Part shown: piece by piece, positions 43,161 to 52,645 of the stretch
How positions within the stretch are numbered: position 1 is the first letter of the stretch
Layout of the letters: each line of letters opens with the position of its first letter
Notes under the pieces: model-generated
Database searches by the model: none
Told to the model about the DNA's origin: nothing
Seen by the model: the letters and a program-made list of their open reading frames with translations, nothing else
Source of the DNA: Bacteroidales bacterium
GTDB taxonomy: Bacteria > Bacteroidota > Bacteroidia > Bacteroidales > Marinilabiliaceae
Assembly (NCBI GenBank): GCA_017539645.1
Contig: JAFYCM010000098.1
Location: 18,609 to 82,608, forward strand
Length of the DNA stretch: 64,000 bases
Reading direction: 5' to 3'
Translations under genes and position numbers: made by a program

Positions 43161-44240
43161 CTATTTTTTGTTGTGCTTAATGGCAAAATCGGCGGAGTAG
43201 TTCCATGTGTTGCGAGAGTTGCTGCGTGGGCAGATGAGCACCACATTGCCGCGCTCGAGGATCATGAAATCTTTCAATCCGTCTATAATAAAAGTCTTGT
43301 TTGGTGAGACGTGCACGAGGCAACCTTCGCTATTCTTTACTACAGCTTTGTCGCCCATAACAACGTTTTTAGCTCGATCTTTCTTGCCCGATTCGTATAT
43401 GGCATCCCATGCGCCGAGGTCGCTCCAGTTGGCTTCGGTGAGCTGAACGGCTACATTTTGAGCCTTCTCCATCACGCCATAGTCGATAGATATTTGCTCG
43501 CAATTCTCGTAGATGCGGTCGATGACCTCGTCGGTCCAATGCGAAATGGGAATATTGTCGAGCTCTTCGAATTGTTGCTTGATGCTTGGCATGTGCTTGC
43601 TTATGGCGTCTTGAATAGTGTTGACGTTCCAGCAGAATACGCCAGAGTTCCAGCAGAATTCGCCGCAGTCGAAGAAGACTTTTGCCATCTCTTCGTTTGG
43701 CTTTTCGGTGAAGGTCTTCACATGGAAGAGTTGTTGGCGTTTGTCATAAATAGCATCGCCTACCTGTATGTAGCCGAAAGCTGTCTCGGGACGCGAAGCG
43801 GTGATGCCTATCGTTACAAGATCGCTACTCTGTGCGGCATAGCCGAGCGCCGAGTTTATGCTATCGATGAAAACTTGATCATTGGTGATGTAGTGGTCGG
43901 CAGGGGTGACAACCATTACGGCGTCGGGGCATTGCTGTTTTATATATGCAGTAGCAAGCGCAATGCACGGACCAGTGTTGCGGCGCGACGGTTCGCAGAG
44001 AATATTCTGACGCGGAAGGTCGGGCAATTGATCGATGGCGTACGAGAGATAATCGTTGTTGGTGACAACAATTATGTGGTCTGGGGAACAGATAGATAGC
44101 ATACGATCGTACGTGAGTTGCAACATTGTGCGCCCCTCGTTGATGAGATCGAGGAACTGCTTTGGTTTGGCACTACGGCTCACAGGCCAGAGACGACTGC
44201 CTCTGCCACCTGCCATAATTACGCAATAGGTTTCGCTCAT
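43161..44240 (-). CDS. manC: Mannose-1-phosphate guanylyltransferase
   Basis: A 359-residue nucleotidyltransferase making GDP-mannose. The start CVIMAGGRGSRLWPVSRSAKPKQF is the GxGxRL signature, then LCEPSRRNTGPCIAL and FTEKPNEEMA follow. It is a single-domain enzyme without the phosphomannose isomerase part of longer ManC. It supplies GDP-mannose (and GDP-fucose) for surface glycans. Divergent from the mla genes. Confidence 0.93.
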   Translation of the reverse strand: MSETYCVIMAGGRGSRLWPVSRSAKPKQFLDLINEGRTMLQLTYDRMLSICSPDHIIVVTNNDYLSYAIDQLPDLPRQNILCEPSRRNTGPCIALATAYIKQQCPDAVMVVTPADHYITNDQVFIDSINSALGYAAQSSDLVTIGITASRPETAFGYIQVGDAIYDKRQQLFHVKTFTEKPNEEMAKVFFDCGEFCWNSGVFCWNVNTIQDAISKHMPSIKQQFEELDNIPISHWTDEVIDRIYENCEQISIDYGVMEKAQNVAVQLTEANWSDLGAWDAIYESGKKDRAKNVVMGDKAVVKNSEGCLVHVSPNKTFIIDGLKDFMILERGNVVLICPRSNSRNTWNYSADFAIKHNKK

Positions 44241-44355
44241 GAGAAGTATGTTGTTTTGAGTTATTCAAAAGTAAAGTAAATAATTATAACTTTATCGTTT
44301 GACAGTTATAGTTGACCTATTTGTACGGAGAGAAATAGGTAAGGTTGTATATAGA

Positions 44356-45099
44356 ATGTTAATTACTAATTGGATAGAGCAGTTGGGAAAATATTTCCAT
44401 TTTTTGGGCATGGCATTTTCTAAGCCCGACAAATGGCGAATATCCGGCAGACGTTTGCTTACGGAACTTGACACACTTGGCGTAGGCTCGCTCGGCATAG
44501 TATCTATAATATCGCTATTCGTAGGCGCGGTGATGACAATTCAGTCGGCGCTAAACCTTGATAATCCGTTTATACCTAAATATATGTGCGCATACGTAGC
44601 TCGCGAAGCCATTCTCTTGGAATTCTCGGCTACGATAGTTTGTCTCATCTTGGCTGGTAAAGTTGGGTCGAATATTGCATCCGAAATTGGAACTATGCGT
44701 ATAACGGAGCAGATTGACGCGCTTGATATTATGGGAGTGAACTCGGTGTCGTATCTTGCTGCGCCAAAGATTATGGCTATGGTGATAGGCGTGCCCATTT
44801 TGGTGATGTACAGCATAGGCATAGCAATGATAGGTGGTTGGCTTTCGGGAATAATGACAGGTCTCTTGTCGACGGAGGATTTCGTGCAGGGCATACATTT
44901 CTCGTTCAAGCCATTCTATATAATTTATTCGCTAATAAAAGCGACGTTCTTCGGCTTCTTCATCTCATCGATAGCTGCATATTGTGGCTATTATGCGAAG
45001 GGAAGTTCTCTTGAAGTAGGTAGGGCGAGCACGCGGGCTGTAGTGGCAAGTAGCATAACTATACTTACGTTCAATGTATTGATTACGCAGATATTATGA
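44356..45099 (+). CDS. mlaE: MlaE family lipid-transport permease
   Basis: A 247-residue ABC permease of the MlaE type with five helices. The family segments are GVGSLGIVSIISLFVGAVM and AGKVGSNIASEIGTMRITEQIDALDIMGV. Together with MlaF it moves phospholipids between the membranes. ATG 44356 starts just before the amphipathic interfacial helix and fits the family length. Its end overlaps mlaF by four bases. No MlaD gene is next to it. Confidence 0.92.
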   Translation: MLITNWIEQLGKYFHFLGMAFSKPDKWRISGRRLLTELDTLGVGSLGIVSIISLFVGAVMTIQSALNLDNPFIPKYMCAYVAREAILLEFSATIVCLILAGKVGSNIASEIGTMRITEQIDALDIMGVNSVSYLAAPKIMAMVIGVPILVMYSIGIAMIGGWLSGIMTGLLSTEDFVQGIHFSFKPFYIIYSLIKATFFGFFISSIAAYCGYYAKGSSLEVGRASTRAVVASSITILTFNVLITQIL

Positions 45100-45842
45100 T
45101 TACGGCGAAAGGCATAACAAAGAGTTTCGACGGGTGCTTGCGAATGAATGGCGTCGATTGTGAGTTCGGCACAGGCATGACCAACCTCATAATAGGCAAA
45201 AGCGGTTCGGGTAAAACGGTTATGCTAAAGAGTTTGGTAGGATTGTATGAGGTTGATTCGGGAGAGATTATGTACGATGGACGATGCCTGCAAAAGATGA
45301 ACAAGTATGAGCGCAAAGAGCTACACAAAGAGATAGGTATGCTATTTCAAGGTTCGGCGCTTTTCGATTCGCTCACGGTGGAAGAAAATGTTCGCTTCCC
45401 GCTCGATATGTTTACGAATGATACGTACAAACAACGAAGTGAACGTGCACATTTTTGCTTGCAACGTGTAAATTTGGATGCGAGTTGCTACAAACTTTAT
45501 CCTACGCAGATAAGCGGCGGCATGCAGAAGCGAGTGGCAATAGCTCGAGCGATAGCGCTGAACCCGAAATATTTGTTCTGTGATGAACCCAATTCGGGCC
45601 TCGACCCTGTCACTTCGGCAGTGATTGACGACTTGATAGCCGAGATAACTAAAGAGAATGGAATAACTACCATTATAAATACTCACGATATGAACTCGGT
45701 TATGACGTTGGGCGAACACATTGTTTTTATTGATAACGGCGTGAAATGTTGGGAAGGAACACGCGACGAGATTCTTACGGCACAAAATGAGCGCCTTGAA
45801 TTGTTTCTCGCTCCTGCAAAACGCGCACGGTTTGGAAATTGA
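45096..45842 (+). CDS. mlaF: MlaF family ATP-binding protein
   Basis: A 248-residue ATPase: Walker A GKSGSGKTVMLK near residue 35, signature QISGGMQKRVAIARA, Walker B YLFCDEPNSGLDPVT and the switch His in NTHDMNS. Overlaps mlaE by four bases (ATGA). It powers the MlaE permease for lipid trafficking. The histidine kinase gene follows after 43 bases, and the three may form one operon. Confidence 0.94.
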   Translation: MITAKGITKSFDGCLRMNGVDCEFGTGMTNLIIGKSGSGKTVMLKSLVGLYEVDSGEIMYDGRCLQKMNKYERKELHKEIGMLFQGSALFDSLTVEENVRFPLDMFTNDTYKQRSERAHFCLQRVNLDASCYKLYPTQISGGMQKRVAIARAIALNPKYLFCDEPNSGLDPVTSAVIDDLIAEITKENGITTIINTHDMNSVMTLGEHIVFIDNGVKCWEGTRDEILTAQNERLELFLAPAKRARFGN

Positions 45843-45885
45843 AAGAATTATCGACACATTGCATATACCCACTAAGAAAATATCT

Positions 45886-48800
45886 ATGACGAACGACGAA
45901 TATATACACGCACAGGTGATGCAGAAAGGCGTCGCACTATGGGACTTCGACATGAACACTCAGTTGCTTACAATAAGCACCGAAGTGGCTAAGCGTTACA
46001 ACCTGCCGAAGACTGTATATGTTTTTTCGGACTTCCTGAAGCTCGTGCCAGAAGAGTATTTAGACTCTATGAATTTTGAGCGGAAGATAACCGAGATTCA
46101 CATGCCCATAAATACGGATACAGAGAAAGGCGTGGTGTGGCTCGACCTTATAGTTGTGAATACGTTCAAAGACGATGACGGACACATGCATCAGGTGGGA
46201 GCAGTTCGCGAAATGACCTCCGATGAGATAGATACCTTCGTCGATTCGTCGGGTGTGAGTAGCATGGAGGTGTCGGAGCTTGTCAACTCGGTGTCGCTGA
46301 TGCTCGAGGAACAGACCTTCGATGCTGGTGTACATAAGATACTCGAGAGCGTCAACTCGCAGATAAATGGTATTACGGCGTTGGTGGCGAAGTGGAACGA
46401 AGACGAAGAGTTTGAGAATATCGACACAATTGGCGCATTCCTTCGCCGCGAAAACAAAGAGATTTTGCCGCATCAGCATCTCTATTCGTCGATGCTTCGT
46501 GATGCCTGCGAGATGGGTATCGACATTGTAGCTAATGACATTCAAGAACTTGTCAATTATCAAAGAGAGATAGCTTTCTTTGAACATAATGGCCTTAACT
46601 CTGTAATTGTTAAGCCAATATTGAAGCAAGATGGCACGGCATGGGGCGTTATGGCTATTTCTCGCAAGAGAATTACCAAATGGTCGCCATTCGATATGAA
46701 TTGGGTGTCGCTGCTATCGAGGGCAATATCGCTATGCTTGAAACACACCGAGCGCTTGCAGCAGTCGCAAGATCAGCTATACATAAACTCCTTTGCTTGT
46801 CGAAACACAGGCACCAACACTTGGCTTTGGAACTGCGTCACGGGCGTGGTAGATATGACACTCTACAATGGCGACGAGACAAATACCATTCAGATGGATT
46901 TGGAGGATATTATATCTCTCACCCACCCCAACGACCAAAATAGAATGCGCAGTCAATACGAAGCCATTCTCGATGGAAAGGCTATAGATTTCAAAATAAG
47001 GGTGCGCCAGCACGGTTTCCGTAGTAATAGCTATCAATGGCGTGAACTGCACGGGCGTGTGACAGCAATTAGCCCTAATGGTGGTGCGTTGACGGTTGTT
47101 GGTACATCGCGTGATATAGATCAAGAGGAGCGTGTAAACATAGCTGTGAAAAAGCGTATGGATCGCCAGAATATCGTTTTCAACAAGTTGCCAGTAGGTG
47201 TGGCATTCTTTGGCGTGAATGGCGAGTGTCTGTATATAAACCAGACGAACATCGACCTCTTCGCGGTGGAAGGCCCTATCTCTAATATGAACCTTTTCCG
47301 CGATCCAAACTTCACCGATGAGCAGCGCGACGAGATAAGAAATAGTGAGCAGTGCATAATTCATATGCAGTATGATTTTTCGAGCCTCGATGGATATGTA
47401 AAATCGAAAACTGTAGGCAAGAAAAATTTCACCATGCGCATATCTAAATACTATATACACGGCAAAATGGGCGGCTACTTGTCGGTGCTGACCGATAATA
47501 CCGATGCCGTTATGCAGCATCAACGCTTGAAGGAGTTCGATTTGTATATGAAGGAAATAGGCAGCTTTGCCCACCTCGGACTCTGTTTCTACGATGAAGA
47601 TCGAGGCTTTGCTACCGAACAGTGGAACGAAAATCTTGGATTGCCGGCAAACCTCGCGTATAAGCCCGATATGGACTATTTCGTGAATATTGCCGATGAG
47701 GATAGAGACGAGTTGCTCACGCGCGTCGACGAGTTGCGCTTTGGTAATGTAAATACCATGCAGATGGACGTTCGCTTGAAGGGTCATAGTGCCGTACAAC
47801 GTTGGATACGCTTGCACTTCGCACGCAACGAATTCTCCAGCAGTATATCGTCAATATCTGTGGATATTACGCAAGCCAAAGAGTATGAGCGAATGCTTAT
47901 GGATGCGCGCGCCAGAGCCGAACAAGCAGATGCTCTCAAGACTCAGTTTGTTGCCAATATCAGCCACGAGCTACGCACGCCTATGAACGCCATAGTGGGC
48001 TTCTCTGACCTGCTAATACAATCGGAAGATTTAGAAGAACGTCAGAAGATTGTAGATATTATCCACGCCAACAGCGATTTGCTCCTGCAACTTGTCAGCG
48101 ACATTCTCGACCTCTCGCGCGTAGAGTCGGGCAATGTAGATCTGCAATATGGCGAAGAGAATGCCGACAACCTTTGTGAGTGCATACACGAGAGCATGAG
48201 CATGAAAGTGCCCAAAGGCGTTGATTTTATGTATGATAAAAACGATGCTCCCGACGTCACCTGCTTCGTCGACCGCCGCCGCGTAACTCAGGTGGTGACG
48301 AACTTTATTGGTAATGCATTCAAATTCACCACAAAAGGCTACGTCAAACTGTGGTACGATGTGGTGGATAATAACCTCCGTTTCCACGTTGTAGATACGG
48401 GCAAGGGTATTCCTAAAGCTCAGCAAGAGCATGTATTTGAAACATTCGTGAAACTCGACACTTTTGCCATAGGTACGGGCTTAGGACTTGCCATCTGCCG
48501 TGTGTTGGCAAAGAAGATGGGCGGTTCTATACAGATGGAATCAGAGGAGGGCGTTGGTTCGCACTTCTGGCTTACTGTACCTATAATTACTGACGAAAAA
48601 GAGGCAATAGAGAAATACGTCAAGGCGCAGCGTTCGCCTATCGTGGTGGCTACGCCCGATTCCGACACATACACATTCATTGAAGCGGCGTTGCAAGACG
48701 ATTATGCCATTCAGCGCGTAAGCTGCGATAATATTATCGACGAGTGGCTCGAGAAGAAGTCGAATATGATTATTGTAGATGCGCGACTGGCACCCGAAAG

Positions 48801-48975
48801 CCTTATTGAGGATATAGAGTGCATGAGCAATTCGCTTGGAAAACACAAAATTTTTGTCATCAACGATGAGACAAGTCAATTCAATAACGACTTGCTCCTT
48901 TCCGTTGGTGCCTATCGTGTGATTCACTTCCCGATAACCAAGAACGAATTCGTAAATATTATTACTACCGAGTAA
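45886..48975 (+). CDS. Soluble hybrid-like sensor histidine kinase
   Basis: A 1029-residue kinase without membrane helices. Likely order: PAS-like N-terminus, GAF-like domain, further PAS/PAC-like repeats (up to about residue 670), HisKA with FVANISHELRTPMN (His694), HATPase_c with NFIGNAFKFT, DTGKGIP and GTGLGLAICR, and a C-terminal receiver-like domain. In the latter the beta-3 Asp is kept (IIVDARL), as are a Thr and a Lys, but the acidic pair reads ATPDSD, so phosphotransfer is uncertain. ATG 45886 avoids a 56-base overlap with mlaF. Probably senses a cytosolic cue tied to membrane lipids. Confidence 0.88.
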   Translation: MTNDEYIHAQVMQKGVALWDFDMNTQLLTISTEVAKRYNLPKTVYVFSDFLKLVPEEYLDSMNFERKITEIHMPINTDTEKGVVWLDLIVVNTFKDDDGHMHQVGAVREMTSDEIDTFVDSSGVSSMEVSELVNSVSLMLEEQTFDAGVHKILESVNSQINGITALVAKWNEDEEFENIDTIGAFLRRENKEILPHQHLYSSMLRDACEMGIDIVANDIQELVNYQREIAFFEHNGLNSVIVKPILKQDGTAWGVMAISRKRITKWSPFDMNWVSLLSRAISLCLKHTERLQQSQDQLYINSFACRNTGTNTWLWNCVTGVVDMTLYNGDETNTIQMDLEDIISLTHPNDQNRMRSQYEAILDGKAIDFKIRVRQHGFRSNSYQWRELHGRVTAISPNGGALTVVGTSRDIDQEERVNIAVKKRMDRQNIVFNKLPVGVAFFGVNGECLYINQTNIDLFAVEGPISNMNLFRDPNFTDEQRDEIRNSEQCIIHMQYDFSSLDGYVKSKTVGKKNFTMRISKYYIHGKMGGYLSVLTDNTDAVMQHQRLKEFDLYMKEIGSFAHLGLCFYDEDRGFATEQWNENLGLPANLAYKPDMDYFVNIADEDRDELLTRVDELRFGNVNTMQMDVRLKGHSAVQRWIRLHFARNEFSSSISSISVDITQAKEYERMLMDARARAEQADALKTQFVANISHELRTPMNAIVGFSDLLIQSEDLEERQKIVDIIHANSDLLLQLVSDILDLSRVESGNVDLQYGEENADNLCECIHESMSMKVPKGVDFMYDKNDAPDVTCFVDRRRVTQVVTNFIGNAFKFTTKGYVKLWYDVVDNNLRFHVVDTGKGIPKAQQEHVFETFVKLDTFAIGTGLGLAICRVLAKKMGGSIQMESEEGVGSHFWLTVPIITDEKEAIEKYVKAQRSPIVVATPDSDTYTFIEAALQDDYAIQRVSCDNIIDEWLEKKSNMIIVDARLAPESLIEDIECMSNSLGKHKIFVINDETSQFNNDLLLSVGAYRVIHFPITKNEFVNIITTE

Positions 48976-49385
48976 TATTTCATCCAAAGCACCGAACAGT
49001 GGCCGAATAAGTTTTGGCACGAGGTGAATTAGCACCCTTGTCTATACGCTTGTCGGTTGCACATTATGTAACATTTGGTGGGTGATATGTTAATTAGTCC
49101 ACACTATGATCGATTCGTCCTAAACAAAAATTCACTTTTGTGAAATCCGCTGGTTAACAGTGGATTGTGATATTTGTCGCCCATATTATATGCAAAAAAC
49201 GGACGTTTCGTCTACCTAAAAAGGGGGTGTGCAAACGTTTGTCGATAGTTAAAATTATCTAATATTGCGAATGGAATATCGTGGTCGATGTGTGAATTCG
49301 GTTGCCGAAAATGGACGAAAGGATTCGTTCGGAGCAACTGCGAAACACGGAGACGATTATATGTAAATAACAAAAAAAACAACTT
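48976..49385. other. Intergenic, 410 bases, susC control region
   Basis: This non-coding stretch has short palindromes and one good promoter candidate at 49238-49267, leaving a susC leader of about 110 bases. No open frame is supported. Confidence 0.5.
49232..49267 (+). promoter_or_regulatory. susC promoter with CAAACGTTTG palindrome
   Basis: TTTG (49238-49241) and TAATATTG (49260-49267) are 18 bases apart, close to the -33/-7 consensus. The -33 box is part of the perfect palindrome CAAACGTTTG (49232-49241), the type of site bound by LacI-family repressors. No LacI gene is in the window, so the factor is unknown. Confidence 0.5.
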
Positions 49386-52300
49386 ATGCATTACAAACAG
49401 CTAAAGAGGGTGCTTTCTACTCTCGCTTTAGGCTTAATTTGCTTAGTAGCCTCTGCGCAGCATACAGTTTCTGGTGTTGTAAAAGATTCGCAGGGTGCTC
49501 CACTGCCGGGTGTTTCCATTATAGTAGAAGGTACTACCCAAGGTACAGTATCTGACTTCGATGGCAATTACACCCTTGCCAATGTTCCGGAGTCGGGAAA
49601 ACTTCAGGCTTCATTTATTGGCTTTACTACACAAGTAATTGCCATTGGTAATCAGACAACTATCGACTTCGTTTTGAAAGATGAAGCTCAAGAACTCGGT
49701 GAAGTCGTTGCCGTCGGTTATGGTACTATGAAGAAAACCGACATTACTGGTTCTATTGCATCAGTTTCTACCGAAAAACTTGTCTCGAAAGGTGCTACTT
49801 CTGTGATGGAGAATCTTCAAGGTTCGGTGCCAGGCGTAAATATTACACAATCTTCTGGTCGTACGAATGGTGGCTTCAATATTGAAATTCGTGGAAAATC
49901 ATCAATTAATTCAGATACCAAGCCTATTTATGTTATCGACGGAGTAGTTTGCTCGGATATGGATTTCCTCAATCCGCAAGATATTGAACGTCATGATGTG
50001 TTGAAAGATGCCTCTTCTACTGCTATCTATGGTAGCCGTGCTACAGCAGGTGTGATTATGATTACTACCAAAGGTGGGTCTGGTGTAAGTAAGAACAAAA
50101 ACGATGAGTGCAAACAAAAATTCAACATCACCTATGATGGCTATTATGGTGTTACGACTACTGCACGCGAAATGGACCTCATGACTCCAGAAGAGTTCTA
50201 CAAATTCCGTTTCCTCGAATTCCTTTCTCCTGCTAATTCTGGAGTTGGTAATCCTACATATTATATGACACCAGCCAGCTATTATCAAATGGCGCTTTAC
50301 GTTGTAAATGACCTCGAAGCTGGCTATTCTGTTATGAAAAAACGATTGGCAGAAGGGAAAACAGTAGATTGGGTTGATGTTGTAACTCAAAATGGTCAAA
50401 AACAGAACCATTATATTTCTGCAAGTGGTAGCACTAATGATATTTCATATCATATGGGCGTTGGTATTACACAAGATGAAGGTATATACGCCGGCGATAA
50501 AATGACAAAATATAGCTTCAAGGGAAGTCTTGATAGTGATATGAATCAATATGTTAGTGCAGGTTTCAACTTCAATGGCGCTGTCACTACCAATGAATAT
50601 GCGAATGACGAGGCGATTCAGTATGCTTACCGTATGAATCCATTCATGTATCCTTATGATGATGAAGGAAATCTGTTAGAGAAACCAGGTAACAAAACGG
50701 CTCTTGGCACTACTGAAAATCAGTTTACCGATCAAGTCAATCCACTTCTTTATGAAGATCTTCGTACGCTCGAAAAAACTACGTATAGACTATTAGGTAA
50801 TGCTTATGCTACAATCAAACCCATCAAAGGTCTTAGCATAAAGACTACATATTCTCCAAGCTATACTCATTATATACAAGGAGAGTTCCATGAAAAAAAT
50901 GCTCTTACATCAGATTATACGGAAAATAATATGGCGCAGAAAACCGAAAGTACCTCTTTCGGATGGACATGGACTAACATTGTAAATTACAACAATACGT
51001 TCGCTTCTGATCATAGTGTTGACCTTATGCTTATGAACGAGTGGAACCATGGTACTACGAAAAAAGATGTTGTTCAGTCATGGGGCGTGCTTGATGGTTC
51101 TCTTTGGTATAATATGGGCTCTGGTGTATATAACTCTAAGAACTCAAGTTCTAATTATTCAGAGAATAGCATGCTTTCGTATGCGTTCCGAGCAAACTAT
51201 TCATACAAAGGCAAATATATGTTTACCGGTACCGTTCGTTGGGATGGTAGTTCTAAGTTCGCAGATGGTAATCGTTGGGGCTCATTCCCATCAATGGCGC
51301 TTGCTTGGCGTCTTTCCGAGGAGGATTTTATGGAGAATACTAAGAGCATTCTCTCAAATTTGAAACTTCGTCTCAGCTATGGTGTTACTGGTAATAATGC
51401 AGGCGCAGGAAACTATGCTACTCAACAAACCGCTGCTGGCCCTACGTATGCAACATTCGGTTCAAGTCAAGAGAAAGCATATTATCCAAGTTCAATTGTA
51501 AATGGCAATCTGAGTTGGGAAAAGAGCCACGAAATAAATTTTGGTGTTGACTTCGGATTCCTTGATAATCGCATAAATGGAACCCTTGATGTTTACCAAA
51601 AAACGTCTAAAGACCTTCTCTATGATGTGCCATTGCCTCTTGAAAGTGGCGGCGGTGATATGACAACTAATATCGGTGAGGTTCAAAACCGTGGCGTTGA
51701 AATTTCAGTGTCAGGAGCTGTTATAGATAATGAAATCCTTCGTTGGGATTTGACGGCTACTTTTGCTAAAAACATAAATAAAGTAAAAGAGATTAACGGT
51801 ACTGGTAAAAGCCTTTCTAGCATCTTTATTGACGAGCCAATTAATAGTTTCCGTGGCTACGAATGGGATGGCATTGTGACCGACAAGACGATATCCGTGC
51901 CAGATCATGAGATAGCTAAACTCAAAGGCTTTACGCCTGGTCAGCAAGTAAAGAGCTACGATTACTATTACACTTGCTACGGCTGGTACGAGGGCGATGT
52001 GATTGTAAAAGATAAAAATGGAGATGGAAAATTCTCTGACGCAGATTATAAAATTTATCATTCAGATCCTTCTTGGACCGGTAGCTTGACGTCGACAATC
52101 ACCAGTTTTGGCTTCGATCTCTCAGCTTCGCTTTATACCAAGCAGAACTATTGGGTACAGTCTAATACATATGGTGAATATCTTAACTATTCTGACCGTG
52201 GTCGTACTAAGATCCAAACAGATTGGTATATCCCTGCAGGAACTCTAATCGACTGCGACGGCATAAGAGCTGATGGCTCATACGTTAATCCGACGTTCCA

Positions 52301-52622
52301 ACAGAAAACCCATTATGGTAAATACCCAGCACCATGGCTCGGCAAGGGCGCAGGTTCAACTGCAAGTTATTGGATCGGTGCTCTAAATAAATACACCGAT
52401 GCTTCTTATGTCAAGATTAAGAACATCACTCTTGGTTATAGCTTGCCTAAGAATATTCTTGAAACTATACACATGCAGAAGGTTCGTGTTTATTGCACTG
52501 TTACTAATCCTTTCTGCTGGACAGATTATAAGGGTTGGGATCCTGAATGGGCAAATGCTTCGCTCAAGAACGATGGCCCATCAACCATTACTTGGGAATT
52601 TGGTCTGAACCTAAAGTTGTAA
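49386..52622 (+). CDS. susC: SusC-like TonB-linked outer-membrane transporter
   Basis: A 1078-residue SusC family protein. Signal peptide, carboxypeptidase-D-like domain (HTVSGVVKDSQGAPLPGVS, residues about 26-100), plug with the GYGTMKKTDITGSI TonB-box region and IEIRGKSSIN, then a large barrel ending LGLNLKL-like (EFGLNLKL). It imports a glycan fragment captured by the SusD lipoprotein encoded 23 bases downstream. The substrate cannot be read from the sequence. Confidence 0.95.
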   Translation: MHYKQLKRVLSTLALGLICLVASAQHTVSGVVKDSQGAPLPGVSIIVEGTTQGTVSDFDGNYTLANVPESGKLQASFIGFTTQVIAIGNQTTIDFVLKDEAQELGEVVAVGYGTMKKTDITGSIASVSTEKLVSKGATSVMENLQGSVPGVNITQSSGRTNGGFNIEIRGKSSINSDTKPIYVIDGVVCSDMDFLNPQDIERHDVLKDASSTAIYGSRATAGVIMITTKGGSGVSKNKNDECKQKFNITYDGYYGVTTTAREMDLMTPEEFYKFRFLEFLSPANSGVGNPTYYMTPASYYQMALYVVNDLEAGYSVMKKRLAEGKTVDWVDVVTQNGQKQNHYISASGSTNDISYHMGVGITQDEGIYAGDKMTKYSFKGSLDSDMNQYVSAGFNFNGAVTTNEYANDEAIQYAYRMNPFMYPYDDEGNLLEKPGNKTALGTTENQFTDQVNPLLYEDLRTLEKTTYRLLGNAYATIKPIKGLSIKTTYSPSYTHYIQGEFHEKNALTSDYTENNMAQKTESTSFGWTWTNIVNYNNTFASDHSVDLMLMNEWNHGTTKKDVVQSWGVLDGSLWYNMGSGVYNSKNSSSNYSENSMLSYAFRANYSYKGKYMFTGTVRWDGSSKFADGNRWGSFPSMALAWRLSEEDFMENTKSILSNLKLRLSYGVTGNNAGAGNYATQQTAAGPTYATFGSSQEKAYYPSSIVNGNLSWEKSHEINFGVDFGFLDNRINGTLDVYQKTSKDLLYDVPLPLESGGGDMTTNIGEVQNRGVEISVSGAVIDNEILRWDLTATFAKNINKVKEINGTGKSLSSIFIDEPINSFRGYEWDGIVTDKTISVPDHEIAKLKGFTPGQQVKSYDYYYTCYGWYEGDVIVKDKNGDGKFSDADYKIYHSDPSWTGSLTSTITSFGFDLSASLYTKQNYWVQSNTYGEYLNYSDRGRTKIQTDWYIPAGTLIDCDGIRADGSYVNPTFQQKTHYGKYPAPWLGKGAGSTASYWIGALNKYTDASYVKIKNITLGYSLPKNILETIHMQKVRVYCTVTNPFCWTDYKGWDPEWANASLKNDGPSTITWEFGLNLKL

Positions 52623-52645
52623 TGCCCTAAATATTGAAGAATACA

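Noticed and set aside
43311-44099. 262-codon open frame on the plus strand
   Set aside because: Antisense to manC, which has intact motifs, its own terminator and a normal length.
45787-45885. Upstream 33 codons of the kinase frame
   Set aside because: They overlap mlaF by 56 bases and show no domain; ATG 45886 is a better start.
46777-47817. 346-codon open frame on the minus strand
   Set aside because: It lies wholly antisense to the histidine kinase, whose PAS and kinase domains are clear. The translation has no recognisable domain.
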